DNA of 64,000 nt from positions 1,364,001 through 1,428,000 of the forward strand of contig NZ_JAPEOQ010000002.1 in the NCBI RefSeq assembly GCF_026341035.1. The letters run 5' to 3'. This DNA comes from Streptomyces sp. NBC_01016. GTDB lineage: Bacteria; Actinomycetota; Actinomycetes; Streptomycetales; Streptomycetaceae. Each line of letters begins with the position of its first letter. Positions within the stretch are counted from its first letter, which is position 1. Shown here in pieces: positions 29,784-38,466 of this stretch. Position numbers and translations under genes: made by a program. The notes under the pieces are model-generated. The model was not told the DNA's origin. It worked only from the letters and a program-made list of their open reading frames with translations, and made no database searches.

Positions 29784-30674
29784 TTAGAGGGGCGCTCCCA
29801 CCCGGTCCCGTCCGGTCGCGGCGGCGCCCGGCATCGCGGGGTGCAGCCCGAGCAGGACGACGCCCGCCACGATCCCGGCCAGGCCCACCGCCTCCCACGC
29901 GAGCGCCCCCGTGTCCATCCGCAACTGGTCGCCCAGGAAGCCCACGCCGCACACGATCCCGGCCAGCGGCTGCGCCGCGGTGAGCGCGGGCAGCGACCTC
30001 CGCAGCGGCGCCGTCTCGAACGCGCTCTGCACCAGGACGAGCCCCGTGACCCCCAGCACCGCCACCGCGTACGGCTGCCAGCCGGTGAACAGCTCGGGCC
30101 AGCCGCCCGCGGCGAACCGCTGCCCGCTCACCCGCGTCAACGCGTCCTGCACCCCGTACAGCAGACCCGCCGCCACCGCGAGCAGCGCGGGGCCCGCGCT
30201 CAGCCGGGAGCGCTTGGCGAGGGCCGCGAGGAACAGCGCCCCGCCGACCATCACGCCGATGATCAGCCAGTGCCGCAGCGGATCGGTGACCGCGCTGCCG
30301 CCGTGCGGCTGACCGGCCACGATGAACGCCGTGACACCGCCCGCGAGCAGCAACAGCCCGCCCCAGCCCTGCCGGCCGAGCGGCGATCTCGTCTGACGGC
30401 GCGACAGCAGCAGGGCGAAGAGGAGGTTCGTGGCGAGCAGCGGCTCGACGAGGGTCACCTCGCCCAGGCCGAGGGCCATCGCGCCCAGCACCATCCCGCA
30501 CACCATCAGGCCGATCCCGCCGAGCCAGCGCGGCACGCGCACCAGGTCGAGCAGCAGCCGGGGTGAGAGGAAGTCGCTGAGCGGGGCCCGCACCGCCGCG
30601 TTCTGCTGGAGGACGAAACCGATGCCCAGACAGAACGCCGCGCTCACGGAGAGGACGAGGACGACAACCGACAC
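29784..30674 (-). CDS. DMT-superfamily (EamA-like) transporter
   Basis: This protein of about 296 residues has ten predicted helices, with a two-fold EamA-type arrangement: LGAMALGLGEVTLVEPLLAT and LLFALLLSRRQTRSPLGRQG in the first half, QSAFETAPLRRSLPALTAAQ and PLAGIVCGVGFLGD in the second. It probably exports a small metabolite. GTG 30674 is preferred because TATCGT lies 7 bases upstream (leaderless pattern); GTG 30704 would add ten residues. It is followed closely by the Nudix gene on the same strand. Upstream, the 223-base gap to 30898 shows an inverted CTCACCT/AGGTGAG-like pair near 30760-30790 and no small gene. Confidence 0.82.
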   Translation of the reverse strand: MSVVVLVLSVSAAFCLGIGFVLQQNAAVRAPLSDFLSPRLLLDLVRVPRWLGGIGLMVCGMVLGAMALGLGEVTLVEPLLATNLLFALLLSRRQTRSPLGRQGWGGLLLLAGGVTAFIVAGQPHGGSAVTDPLRHWLIIGVMVGGALFLAALAKRSRLSAGPALLAVAAGLLYGVQDALTRVSGQRFAAGGWPELFTGWQPYAVAVLGVTGLVLVQSAFETAPLRRSLPALTAAQPLAGIVCGVGFLGDQLRMDTGALAWEAVGLAGIVAGVVLLGLHPAMPGAAATGRDRVGAPL

Positions 30675-30897
30675 GCTGACGACGATAGCGGCCCGCGCGG
30701 CCACCCGCGCGCGAGCGACCGCCGCCTCCTTACGACCTCCTTCCGCTTGTCCGAACTCACCTGCTGGTTCGACGAGTTGGTGAGGTGCGTCACGGGCTGC
30801 CCTTGACGCGGACGCCTCCGTACCGGTTTGCTGTGCTTGATCATCGTCTTGCCGTCCATCTCACCCACATCTGAACAGTCGTAAGGACCCCGCCGCG

Positions 30898-31875
30898 GTG
30901 CCCCCACCTCCGCCTCCGCTCGGGCGCTCCCGCAAGAAGCCCGCGCACACCCCTCCCTTCGGCGACCCCGCACTCGACGACGCCGAACTCGTCGCGGCCC
31001 GCTCCGCGCTCGCCCGCGGCCGCTGGACCGAGGTCAGATCCCTGCTCCGCGCCACCGGTTCCGACTGGGACCTGCGCGGCCACCGGGTCCTTGGCCTCGC
31101 GGGCGAACCCACGGCCCGGGTCTGGGCCCGCGACTGGCTGCTCGCCGAACCCGACTCCACGGACGCGGTCGTCCTGCTCGCCTGCGCGGGCGTGCTGCGC
31201 GCCGTCGAGGGCCGCGGCCGCCCCGAGAAGGCGCGCGCGGCATGCGTGGAGGCGTCGGAGCTCGTGCCCGACGACCCGACGCCCCTGCTCGGACTCATGC
31301 TCCTGGAGCGGGAGTTGGGCAGCGAGGAGGACGTCGTGCGGCTCTTCGACGAGGTGCGGCTGCGGCATCCCGGGCATCACCACGCACACCACCTGATGGT
31401 CGCGCGGCTCGCCGAGCGGCGCGCCGACGTCGGGCAGGACCCGCTGCACGAGGTGTACGACTTCGCGTCCTGGGCGTCCGAACAGGTCACGCAGGACTCG
31501 CCGTTGGCGCTGCTCCCGGTCGTCGCGCACGCCGAGCGCTATCGGGTGCTCGCGCGCGCGGGTGTGCTCGCCGACGACCCGAAGGCGTCCGGGCACTGGT
31601 CGGGGCGGCGCGCCCGGCTCGTGCTGAAGGCCGCGTTCGACTGGTGGTTGGAGTGGGGCGCCGCGCGCGACCGGCCAGGCGCCTCGCACCCGCGCGGCCG
31701 CATCGACCTCAACTACCTTGCGCACGCGAAGTACTGCGAGGGCCGCCCCGCAGAGGCGGCCGCCCTGTTCCACCGGATCGGCCGGCACAGCACGCCGTAC
31801 CCCTGGTCGTATCCCGACCGGGACCCGTACGAAGCGTTCCGGGTCGCGCGCAGCGCCGCGCTCGGCTCGGCGTAG
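30898..31875 (+). CDS. Conserved hypothetical protein, helical-repeat type
   Basis: This 325-residue protein was not assigned to a named family. It has a proline-rich start (MPPPPPPLGRSRKKPAHTPP) and a run of alpha-helical pairs resembling TPR/SEL1 units (ELVAARSALARGRWTEVRSL, WARDWLLAEPDSTDAVVLLA, PTPLLGLMLLERELGSEEDV). It also has a His cluster RHPGHHHAHHLMVARLAERR and a Trp-rich WLEWGAARDRPGAS segment. There are no membrane segments. GTG 30898 follows AAGGA by about 11 bases. It is in the same direction as the APC permease, 90 bases apart; an unrelated helical scaffold or regulatory role is possible. Confidence 0.7.
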   Translation: MPPPPPPLGRSRKKPAHTPPFGDPALDDAELVAARSALARGRWTEVRSLLRATGSDWDLRGHRVLGLAGEPTARVWARDWLLAEPDSTDAVVLLACAGVLRAVEGRGRPEKARAACVEASELVPDDPTPLLGLMLLERELGSEEDVVRLFDEVRLRHPGHHHAHHLMVARLAERRADVGQDPLHEVYDFASWASEQVTQDSPLALLPVVAHAERYRVLARAGVLADDPKASGHWSGRRARLVLKAAFDWWLEWGAARDRPGASHPRGRIDLNYLAHAKYCEGRPAEAAALFHRIGRHSTPYPWSYPDRDPYEAFRVARSAALGSA

Positions 31876-31965
31876 AGCACGGACGCAGAGCAGCCAACAA
31901 CCAAGCCCCACCGCACCCCACTTCACCCCACCTCACTTCACTGCACGAAGGAAGGGACGCCCCCA

Positions 31966-33510
31966 ATGAGCGCGAGCGAGCGACCGCCCGAGGCCACGGC
32001 GGATCCGGCCATTCACACGTATCTGGGCGAGACGAGCGCGCTGCGCGCCGGGCGGCTCGGTACGGCGGGGCTGCTGCTCTCCGTGCTCGCCGCGACCGGC
32101 CCGCTGATGGTCGTCGCGGGCGTCATGCCGACGACGTTCGCGGTGATGGGAGTGGTCGGCATGCCGCTGCTCTTCCTCCTCCTCGGCGTCGTGCTCGCGC
32201 TCTTCAGCGTCGGCTACGCGGAGTTGAGCCGGCACGTGCACAACGCCGGTGCGTTCTACGCGTACATCGCCCGTGGCCTCGGCCCGACCGCCGGCGCGGC
32301 GGCGGCCCTCGTCGCGCTCGTCGCCTACAGCTCGCTCCAGGTCGGCATCTTCGGCCTGTTCGGCTACGAGGTCGCGGGCCTCGCCGATCAGTATCTGAGC
32401 CTCGAACTGGCGTGGTGGATACCGGCGTTGGTGGCCGTACTCGCCGTTGGCGCGCTCGGCCTGCTGAAGATCGACGTGAACGCGAAGGTCCTCGGCGTGC
32501 TGCTGCTGATCGAGGTCGCCGTGGTGGTCGTCTTCGACATCGCGGCCATCGGCGACCCCGGCGCCCAGGGCCTGTCCCTGCACGCCTTCAACCCGGAGAC
32601 CCTCTCGGGCGTCGGGCTCGGCACGGCGCTGTGCTTCTGCATCGCCGCGTTCACCGGCTTCGAGCAGGCCCCCGTGTACGCGGAGGAGACCAGCAGGCCG
32701 CACGTCCTGGTGCCGCGCGTGATGTTCTTCGCGGTCGGCGGCGTCGCCCTGTTCTTCGCGTTCAGCTCGTGGGCGATGACGGTGGCGACGGGGCCCTCGG
32801 GCATCGTGGGCGCGGCGCAGAAGCAGTCGGCGGGCCTTCTCTTCGGCCTGACGGAGGACCGGCTGGGCGGCGCGTTCACGGACGTCGTCCATGTCCTGTT
32901 CGTGACGGGCATGTTCGCGGCGCTGCTCAGCTTCCACAACGTGGTGGCGCGGTACGCGTTCGCGATGGGGCGCGAGGGGCTGCTGCCCGCCGGGTTCGGG
33001 CGGACGAACACGGCGACCGGCGCGCCCGGCAAGAGCTCGGTGCTGCAGTCGGTGATCTCGCTGATCGCGGTCGTCGGCTTCGCGATCGCCGACGACGGCC
33101 CGTTCGGCGACCCGACGGCGCCGGTCCTGCACCTGTTCACCTGGGGCGGCAACGTGGGCGCGCTCGGCGTCATCCTCCTCATGGCCACGGCGTCCCTCGC
33201 CGTCATCGTGTTCTTCGCGCGCCGCGGGGCCGCGGCCGCGCAGGCCTGGCGCCTCGTGGCGTCCGGCGTGGCGGGCGTCGCCCTCCTGGTGATCGCCGGC
33301 TACACGGTCAAGGACTTCGACGTCCTGGTCGGCTCGGGCCCGAACTCCCCACTCAACTGGATCCTCCCCGGCATCATCGCCCTGGCCGCACTGGCGGGCA
33401 CGACATACGGCCTGCTCCTCCGCCGCCGAAACCCCCAGGCCCACGCCCGCATCGGCCTGGGCAACGAGGCCTTCCAGCTGGACCAACGTTCAAGCGCTTC
33501 CGGCGGCTGA
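31966..33510 (+). CDS. APC-family amino acid permease
   Basis: This 514-residue membrane protein has 12 predicted helices. The first helix region LGTAGLLLSVLAATGPLMVV and the FTGFEQAPVYAEET segment in helix 6 match the APC superfamily substrate site. NVVARYAFAMGREGLLPAGF corresponds to the conserved loop after helix 8. It likely imports amino acids, with polyamine or ethanolamine as alternatives. ATG 31966 is preceded by GAAGGAAGGGA. The 90 bases upstream contain a C/A-rich imperfect repeat (CACCCCACTTCACCCCACCT). The gene is followed by an intergenic repeat element. Confidence 0.88.
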   Translation: MSASERPPEATADPAIHTYLGETSALRAGRLGTAGLLLSVLAATGPLMVVAGVMPTTFAVMGVVGMPLLFLLLGVVLALFSVGYAELSRHVHNAGAFYAYIARGLGPTAGAAAALVALVAYSSLQVGIFGLFGYEVAGLADQYLSLELAWWIPALVAVLAVGALGLLKIDVNAKVLGVLLLIEVAVVVVFDIAAIGDPGAQGLSLHAFNPETLSGVGLGTALCFCIAAFTGFEQAPVYAEETSRPHVLVPRVMFFAVGGVALFFAFSSWAMTVATGPSGIVGAAQKQSAGLLFGLTEDRLGGAFTDVVHVLFVTGMFAALLSFHNVVARYAFAMGREGLLPAGFGRTNTATGAPGKSSVLQSVISLIAVVGFAIADDGPFGDPTAPVLHLFTWGGNVGALGVILLMATASLAVIVFFARRGAAAAQAWRLVASGVAGVALLVIAGYTVKDFDVLVGSGPNSPLNWILPGIIALAALAGTTYGLLLRRRNPQAHARIGLGNEAFQLDQRSSASGG

Positions 33511-33512
33511 GC

Positions 33513-33618
33513 ATTTCAAGCCCTGCGGGGGTTGAGCGACGGGGCCGCTGAACCCCGTATTTCAAGCCCCGCCTTTCGAACGAGAGCCAGCGGGGTCCGG
33601 GGCGGAGCCCCGCGAGCG
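33513..33618. repeat. Dispersed GC-rich intergenic palindromic repeat, copy 2
   Basis: Two TTCAAGCC... starts (33516 and 33560) are followed by an AACGAGAGCCAGC segment and the core GGGGTCCGGGGCGGAGCCCC (from 33592). It is the closest relative of copy 1 at 9335-9388, including the segment before the core. Confidence 0.75.
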
Positions 33619-33695
33619 CAACCACAAGTGACGAAACCCTGACGGCGGGCCGTAACCCCTGGTACCCGTCCCCCAAACGGTGCTGCAATCGAGAC

Positions 33696-34397
33696 GTGAA
33701 ACCGAACCAAGGTCCACCGGTAGGCCGACGCCTAGTCCTCGGCATGCTGGGCGCAGGCGCGCTCACCGTGGCCGCGGCCCCCGCCCTCCAACACGCCTTC
33801 GAGCGCGTCGCCCAGAAGGACCCCACCGGCCTCACGGGCGTACTGCCCAACGGCGGCGGCTTCCGCTACTACTCGGTCGCCGCCTCCGTCCCCCACAAGA
33901 GCGCGGACACCTACCGCCTCAAGGTCGACGGCCTGGTCGACCACCCGTCGACGTACACCCTCCCCGAACTGAGGGCGCTGCCCCAGACCCGCCTCGTCCG
34001 CGACGTCCAGTGCGTCACGGGCTGGCGGGTCCCGCACACGCCCTTCGAAGGCGTACGGCTCTCGCGGATCCTGGACGCCGCGGGGGTGCGCCCCTCCGCG
34101 AAAGCCGTACGTCTGACCTGCTTCGACGGCACGTACAGCGAGAGCCTCACGCTCCGACAGGCGCGCCGCGCCGACGTACTGGTGGCGCTGCGCATGCAGG
34201 ACAAGGACCTGAGCCACGCGCACGGCGGCCCGGTACGCCTCTACGCCGCCCCCATGTACTTCTACAAGTCGGCGAAGTGGCTCTCCGGGATCACCGTCAC
34301 CGACGACGTACAGCCGGGTTACTGGGAGGAGCGCGGCTACGACATCGACGCCTGGGTCGGCCGCTCGAACGGACGCGACGATGAGCCCACGAACTGA
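33696..34397 (+). CDS. Molybdopterin-dependent oxidoreductase, YedY/MsrP-like
   Basis: This 233-residue protein has a twin-arginine-like signal or anchor (GRRLVLGMLGAGALTVAAAP) and an oxidoreductase molybdopterin-binding domain. YRLKVDGLVDHPSTYTLPEL leads to LVRDVQCVTGWRVPHTPFEG, in which Cys106 is the expected molybdenum ligand. Further on are RLTCFDGTYSESLTL and PVRLYAAPMYFYKSAKWLSG. Relatives reduce oxidised methionine or other S/N-oxides in the cell envelope. GTG 33696 is the start. The gene overlaps the following cytochrome b gene by 17 bases, the two-subunit pattern of YedYZ/MsrPQ. Confidence 0.87.
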   Translation: MKPNQGPPVGRRLVLGMLGAGALTVAAAPALQHAFERVAQKDPTGLTGVLPNGGGFRYYSVAASVPHKSADTYRLKVDGLVDHPSTYTLPELRALPQTRLVRDVQCVTGWRVPHTPFEGVRLSRILDAAGVRPSAKAVRLTCFDGTYSESLTLRQARRADVLVALRMQDKDLSHAHGGPVRLYAAPMYFYKSAKWLSGITVTDDVQPGYWEERGYDIDAWVGRSNGRDDEPTN

Positions 34398-34998
34398 ACA
34401 ACTCACGGCCACCGTCCGCCGGTTCACGCGCGCCGAACGCTGGGTGCACCGCGCCACGGCCGCCCTGATGGGTGTGTGCGTCGTGACGGCCGCCTGCCTC
34501 TACGTTCCGCAGCTCGCCGAACTCGTCGGCCGCCGCGACCTCGTGGTCACGCTGCACGAGTGGTCGGGCCTGCTGCTGCCGGTGCCGTTCCTGGTGGGCC
34601 TCGTCTCCCGCGCCTTCCGCGCGGACCTGGGCCGGCTCAACCGGTTCGGCCCCCACGACAAGGCGTGGCTCCGCGCCGTTCTGCACCGGCGCCCCGGCCA
34701 CCGCCCGGCGGGCAAGTTCAACGCCGGGCAGAAACTGTGGGCGGCCTGGCTCGCCGGCGCCGTCCTGGTGATGCTCGGCACGGGCCTGCTCATGTGGTTC
34801 ACGCACCTCGCCCCGCTCACCGTGCGCACCGGCAGCACCTTCGTGCACGACTGGCTGGCGCTGGCCCTCGGTGTCGTGCTCGCCGGGCACATCGGCATGG
34901 CGGTCGGCGACCCCGAGGCGCGCAAGGGCCTGCGTACGGGATTCGTGGACCGGGACTGGGCCGCGCGGGAGCACGGCGAGTGGCTCGACGAGCCCTGA
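34381..34998 (+). CDS. Cytochrome b561/FdnI-type membrane subunit
   Basis: This 205-residue integral membrane protein has four predicted helices (about residues 24-43, 57-78, 118-138 and 153-174). Histidines suited to haem b binding lie in ERWVHRATAALMGV, LVVTLHEWSGLLLP, TFVHDWLALALGVVLAGHIG and nearby. It would pass electrons from the quinone pool to the molybdoenzyme encoded just upstream, with which it overlaps by 17 bases. It is unrelated in sequence style to the six-helix YedZ, so the pair is an analogue rather than a true MsrPQ. It ends just before a strong bidirectional terminator. Confidence 0.83.
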   Translation: MSPRTEQLTATVRRFTRAERWVHRATAALMGVCVVTAACLYVPQLAELVGRRDLVVTLHEWSGLLLPVPFLVGLVSRAFRADLGRLNRFGPHDKAWLRAVLHRRPGHRPAGKFNAGQKLWAAWLAGAVLVMLGTGLLMWFTHLAPLTVRTGSTFVHDWLALALGVVLAGHIGMAVGDPEARKGLRTGFVDRDWAAREHGEWLDEP

Positions 34999-35019
34999 CC
35001 GTGCCGTGCAAAACCGTGC

Positions 35020-35069
35020 CATGCGAAGAGGGCGCCCCCGCCGACCGGCGGGGACGCCCTCTTCGCATG
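35020..35069. terminator. Bidirectional terminator between convergent units
   Basis: A perfect 15-base-pair stem (CATGCGAAGAGGGCG with CGCCCTCTTCGCATG) encloses a second small GC stem (CCCCGCC / GGCGGGG). It lies between the cytochrome b stop (34998) and the gntP stop (35090), serving both. Confidence 0.85.
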
Positions 35070-35089
35070 CTCGGGCAGTCGGTCCTCGG

Positions 35090-36496
35090 CTAGATCACCA
35101 AGGACAGCAGCAGCACCAGCGCACCGGCGACCACGGAGATGATGGTCTCCATGAGCGACCAGGTCTTGACGGTCTGGCCGACGGTGAGCCCGAAGTACTC
35201 CTTGACCAGCCAGAAACCGGCGTCGTTGACGTGGCTGAAGAACAGCGAACCCGCGCCGATCACCAGGACGAGCAGCGCCGTGTGGGTGTCGGTCATGTCG
35301 GCCGCGAGGGGCGCGACGAGACCGGCGGCGGAGACCGTGGCGACCGTCGCCGAACCCGTGGCGACGCGGATGACGACCGCGATGAGCCAGGCGAGCAGCA
35401 GCGTCGGGAGCCCCCAGTCCTTGGAGATCTCCATGATCATCTCGCCGACACCGGAGTCGACCAGGGTGCCCTTGAAGCCACCGCCCGCGCCCACGATGAG
35501 CAGCACGCCCGCGATCGGGCCGAGGGACTTCTCGGTGGTGGAGAGGACCTTGCCCTTGGTGAAGCCGGCCGGGCGGCCGAGGGTGAACATGGCGACGACG
35601 ACGGCCGCGAGCAGCGCGATCATCGGGTTGCCGACCACGTCGAAGACGCGCTGGACGGTGGCGTCCGGGTTGTCCACGATGACGTCGACCAGGGCCTTGG
35701 ACAGCATCATCACGACGGGCAGCAGGATCGTCGCCACGGAGGCGCCGAAGCTCGGACGCTTCTCCAGGTCGTCGGAGGCGCGCGCCGGGATCATCTTGTC
35801 GGGGGCCTGGACGTCGACCCACTTGGCCGCGTACTTCGAGAAGACCGGGCCCGCGATGACGACCGTCGGGATGGCGACGAGGATGCCGAGCGCGAGCGTG
35901 AGCCCGAGGTTGGCGTCGACCGCGTCGATCGCGACGAGCGGGCCGGGGTGCGGCGGGATCAGGCCGTGCATGACGGACAGACCGGCGAGGGCCGGGATGC
36001 CGATCCGCATCAGCGAGTAGTTGCCGCGCTTGGCGACCATCAGGACGACGGGGATCAGCAGGACGATGCCGACCTCGAAGAAGAGCGGCAGGCCGATCAC
36101 GGCCGCGATGAGCACCATGGCCCACGGCATGGCCTTGCCGCCGGACTTGCCGGCCTTGGCGAGGATCGTGTCGACGATCTGGTCGGCGCCGCCGGAGTCG
36201 GCGAGCAGCTTGCCGAGGATCGCGCCGAGCGCGATCAGTACGCCGACGCCGGCGACGGTGTCACCGAGTCCGGCGCTGAAGCTCTCGATCACCTTGTCCA
36301 GCGGTGCACCGGCGAACGCGCCGAGCGCGAGCGAGCCGATGGTCAGCGCCAGGAAGGCGTGCATCTTGAACTTGGTGATGAGAAGGACGATGACGGCGAT
36401 TCCCGCGAGCACGGCGATCCCGAGCTGGGCATGGCCCGCGGACGTGATCGGCTCGACGGTGTCCGCTGCCAGCATCTCGACGCTGAGTCTGGTCAC
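35090..36496 (-). CDS. gntP: Gluconate:H+ symporter, GntP family
   Basis: This 468-residue transporter has about 12-14 helices. GntP-family landmarks are ALGAILGKLLADSGGADQIV, GLPLFFEVGIVLLIPVVLMV, MHGLIPPHPGPLVAIDAVDA (the conserved H-G-P-P-H-P substrate region), RVATGSATVATVSAAGLVAP and FFSHVNDAGFWLVKEYFGLT. It imports gluconate, or possibly a related aldonate. GTG 36496 has AAGGGA seven bases upstream. It lies 54 bases downstream of gntK in the same operon and ends at the bidirectional terminator. Confidence 0.93.
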   Translation of the reverse strand: MTRLSVEMLAADTVEPITSAGHAQLGIAVLAGIAVIVLLITKFKMHAFLALTIGSLALGAFAGAPLDKVIESFSAGLGDTVAGVGVLIALGAILGKLLADSGGADQIVDTILAKAGKSGGKAMPWAMVLIAAVIGLPLFFEVGIVLLIPVVLMVAKRGNYSLMRIGIPALAGLSVMHGLIPPHPGPLVAIDAVDANLGLTLALGILVAIPTVVIAGPVFSKYAAKWVDVQAPDKMIPARASDDLEKRPSFGASVATILLPVVMMLSKALVDVIVDNPDATVQRVFDVVGNPMIALLAAVVVAMFTLGRPAGFTKGKVLSTTEKSLGPIAGVLLIVGAGGGFKGTLVDSGVGEMIMEISKDWGLPTLLLAWLIAVVIRVATGSATVATVSAAGLVAPLAADMTDTHTALLVLVIGAGSLFFSHVNDAGFWLVKEYFGLTVGQTVKTWSLMETIISVVAGALVLLLSLVI

Positions 36497-36550
36497 GGTC
36501 TTATCCCTTGAACGAGTGGGGGGAGGGGGAGAACTTGCCGGTGTGGGGGG

Positions 36551-37075
36551 TTACGCGGTCGCGGCGGGGGAGTCGAGCCCGGCCAGGGCCGCGGTGGCCC
36601 GGTCGGCGATCTCCTCGGGCGATCCCGCGACATCGACGGCCACGCCCGCCTCGTCCGCCGCGAGCGGCTGGAGCGTGGCGAACTGCGAGTCGAGGAGCGA
36701 GGTGGGCATGAAGTGCCCCTCGCGATGCCCCATCCGGTCCTCGATCAGCTCGCGCGAGCCGGTGAGGTGGACGAAGACGGCGCCGGGGGCCTCGGCCCGC
36801 AGGCGGTCGCGGTAGCTGCGCTTGAGGGCGGAGCTGGAGACGACCCCGCCGAGTCCCGCGCGGCTGTGCGCCCAGCGGCCGATGGCGTCGAGCCAGGGCC
36901 AGCGGTCCTCGTCCGTCAGGGGGGTGCCGGCCGACATCTTGTCGATGTTGGCCTGGGGGTGGAAGTCGTCGCCCTCGGCGTAGGGAACGCCGAGTCGTTC
37001 GGCGAGCAGGGGACCGATCGTTGTCTTGCCGGTTCCTGCCACGCCCATGACCACGACGACGTGGGGGGTGCTCAT
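36551..37075 (-). CDS. gntK: Gluconokinase (thermoresistant type)
   Basis: This 174-residue kinase has a P-loop GVAGTGKT at residues 11-18. FHPQANIDKMSAGTPLTDED and RWPWLDAIGRWA (substrate-binding), SSSALKRSYRDRLR, and the lid-type region GHREGHFMPTSLLDSQFATL are the regular signature order of GntK. It phosphorylates gluconate to 6-phosphogluconate, the substrate of Gnd encoded by the pentose phosphate operon about 10 kb away. ATG 37075 is chosen because the P-loop strand follows directly. It is divergent from gntR with the inverted operator in between. Confidence 0.94.
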   Translation of the reverse strand: MSTPHVVVVMGVAGTGKTTIGPLLAERLGVPYAEGDDFHPQANIDKMSAGTPLTDEDRWPWLDAIGRWAHSRAGLGGVVSSSALKRSYRDRLRAEAPGAVFVHLTGSRELIEDRMGHREGHFMPTSLLDSQFATLQPLAADEAGVAVDVAGSPEEIADRATAALAGLDSPAATA

Positions 37076-37132
37076 CGGGTACTGCCTCGCTTCGCTGTCT
37101 TCGTCGACATCGCTGTGACACCACACTGAAAC

Positions 37133-37185
37133 CCAATAGGTCTGATTAATTCAAGGGGGTGTGACATATAAGTCAGACCATTGGG
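37133..37185. promoter_or_regulatory. Inverted GntR operator pair
   Basis: CCCAATAGTCTGA (37133-37145) and TCAGACCATTGGG (37173-37185) are inverted copies identical at 12 of 13 positions. Their centres are 40 bases apart, about four helical turns, so two regulator dimers could bind the same face. The AT-rich sequence between them likely holds both divergent promoters. Confidence 0.75.
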
Positions 37186-37205
37186 CTCGGGGCTAGGGTT
37201 GTCCC

Positions 37206-37907
37206 ATGACCACAATGGGCCGGGGCCTGCATGCCCGCGTACTGGAAAGCCTCGGTCCCGCGATCACTGCGGGCGAGTACCCCGCGGGCAGCGTGTTGCG
37301 TACGGATGAACTCGCGCAGCGCTTCGAGGTGTCCCGCTCGGTCATGCGGGAGGCGGTGCGCGTCCTGGAGTCGATGCACCTCGTGGCCTCGCGGCGCCGG
37401 GTCGGCGTGACGGTGCGGCCCGCCGAGGAGTGGAACGTCTACGACCCGCAGGTCATCCGCTGGCGCCTCGCGGGCGCCGACCGCCCCCGCCAGCTGCGTT
37501 CGTTGACGGTGCTCCGCTCGGCGGTCGAGCCGGTCGCCGCGGGTCTGGCCGCGCGGGCCGCGAGCGCGCAGCAGTGCGCGGCGCTGACCGAGTGCGCGCT
37601 CGGCATGGTGGCGACGTCACGGGGCCAGCAGCTGGAGGCGTACCTCGGCCACGACATCGAGTTCCACCGGATCGTCCTGAACGCGTCGGGCAACGAGATG
37701 TTCGCCCACCTGGGTGACCTGGTGGCGGAGGTCCTCGCGGGCCGCACCCACCACCAGGTCATGTTCGAGGACCCGGACCCGGCGGCGGTCAGCCTGCACG
37801 TCAAGGTCGCGGAGGCGGTACGGGAGGGGAACGCGCAGCGCGCGGAGGAACTCACGCGCGAGATCGCGGTGGGCGCGCTGCACGAGCTGGACATCCTGGC
37901 ACCCTGA
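37206..37907 (+). CDS. gntR: Gluconate operon repressor, FadR/FCD-type GntR
   Basis: This 233-residue regulator has a GntR winged helix (LHARVLESLGPAITAGEYPA, then LRTDELAQRFEVSRSVMREA) and an FCD effector domain (LRSAVEPVAAGLAARA, GHDIEFHRIVLNASGNEMFA with metal/ligand His residues, SLHVKVAEAVREGNAQRAEE). It is divergent from gntK-gntP and would repress them until gluconate or 6-phosphogluconate binds. ATG 37206 is 20 bases after the right operator arm, so the gene is probably autoregulated. Confidence 0.92.
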   Translation: MTTMGRGLHARVLESLGPAITAGEYPAGSVLRTDELAQRFEVSRSVMREAVRVLESMHLVASRRRVGVTVRPAEEWNVYDPQVIRWRLAGADRPRQLRSLTVLRSAVEPVAAGLAARAASAQQCAALTECALGMVATSRGQQLEAYLGHDIEFHRIVLNASGNEMFAHLGDLVAEVLAGRTHHQVMFEDPDPAAVSLHVKVAEAVREGNAQRAEELTREIAVGALHELDILAP

Positions 37908-37929
37908 ACTCCCGTGCCAGGCCTGGCAG

Positions 37930-38310
37930 TTACTCGATGAAGTCCCCGTCGACGTACACCCACGCCCCGTCCACCCGGGAGAACCGACTGCGCTCGTGCA
38001 GCTCGCCGCCCTTGTAGCGGGCGCGGAAGGTGACGGTGCCGTGCTGATGAAACGCGGACCCGTCGACCGCCTCCACAATCTCAAGCCCGGTCCACCGCGG
38101 CGCGTCACCGAAGTCAATGCCCGGCGGCCGCGTGTCCGGGTGCCAGGTCCGCATCAGATACGCCCCGTCCTGCCGCACGAAGGCGGCGTACCGCGACCGC
38201 ATGAGCGCCTCGGCGGAGGGCGCCGCCGCGTCACCACGGTGGTAGCGACCGCAGCAGTTCTCGTAGGGGGAGGGGAGCCCGCAGGGGCAGGTGGGGGTGT
38301 GACGTGACAT
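37930..38310 (-). CDS. YchJ-family (UPF0225) protein
   Basis: This 126-residue protein starts with the SEC-C-like zinc motif PTCPCGLPSPYENCCGRYHR, then ALMRSRYAAFVRQDGAYLMR and a small alpha+beta NTF2-like domain with HERSRFSRVDGAWVYVDGDF. These are the hallmarks of YchJ proteins, whose function is unknown. ATG 38310 sits directly after a GAGGGG stretch. Its 3' end converges with gntR (22 bases apart). The upstream gap to the AraC stop is filled by the dispersed repeat. Confidence 0.9.
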   Translation of the reverse strand: MSRHTPTCPCGLPSPYENCCGRYHRGDAAAPSAEALMRSRYAAFVRQDGAYLMRTWHPDTRPPGIDFGDAPRWTGLEIVEAVDGSAFHQHGTVTFRARYKGGELHERSRFSRVDGAWVYVDGDFIE

Positions 38311-38329
38311 CCCCTCATTCTGCCAATGG

Positions 38330-38433
38330 TTCAAGCCTCGGCAGCGATCGAATGGATCAGGCCTCGGCGGCGATCGAGCAAATTAAGCCCCGCCGGCGAT
38401 TGAGGCGCGGGGTCCGGGGCAGAGCCCCGAGTC
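38330..38433. repeat. Dispersed GC-rich repeat, copy 3, with tandem leader units
   Basis: Three degenerate 26-base units begin TTCAAGCCTCGG (38330), TCAGGCCTCGG (38356) and TTAAGCCCCGCC (38383). They end in the core GGGGTCCGGGGCAGAGCCCC at about 38409. It fills the whole gap between the YchJ start and the AraC stop. Confidence 0.75.
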
Positions 38434-38466
38434 GTCAACCACGGCCGACCGCCCCGAACCTCGACG

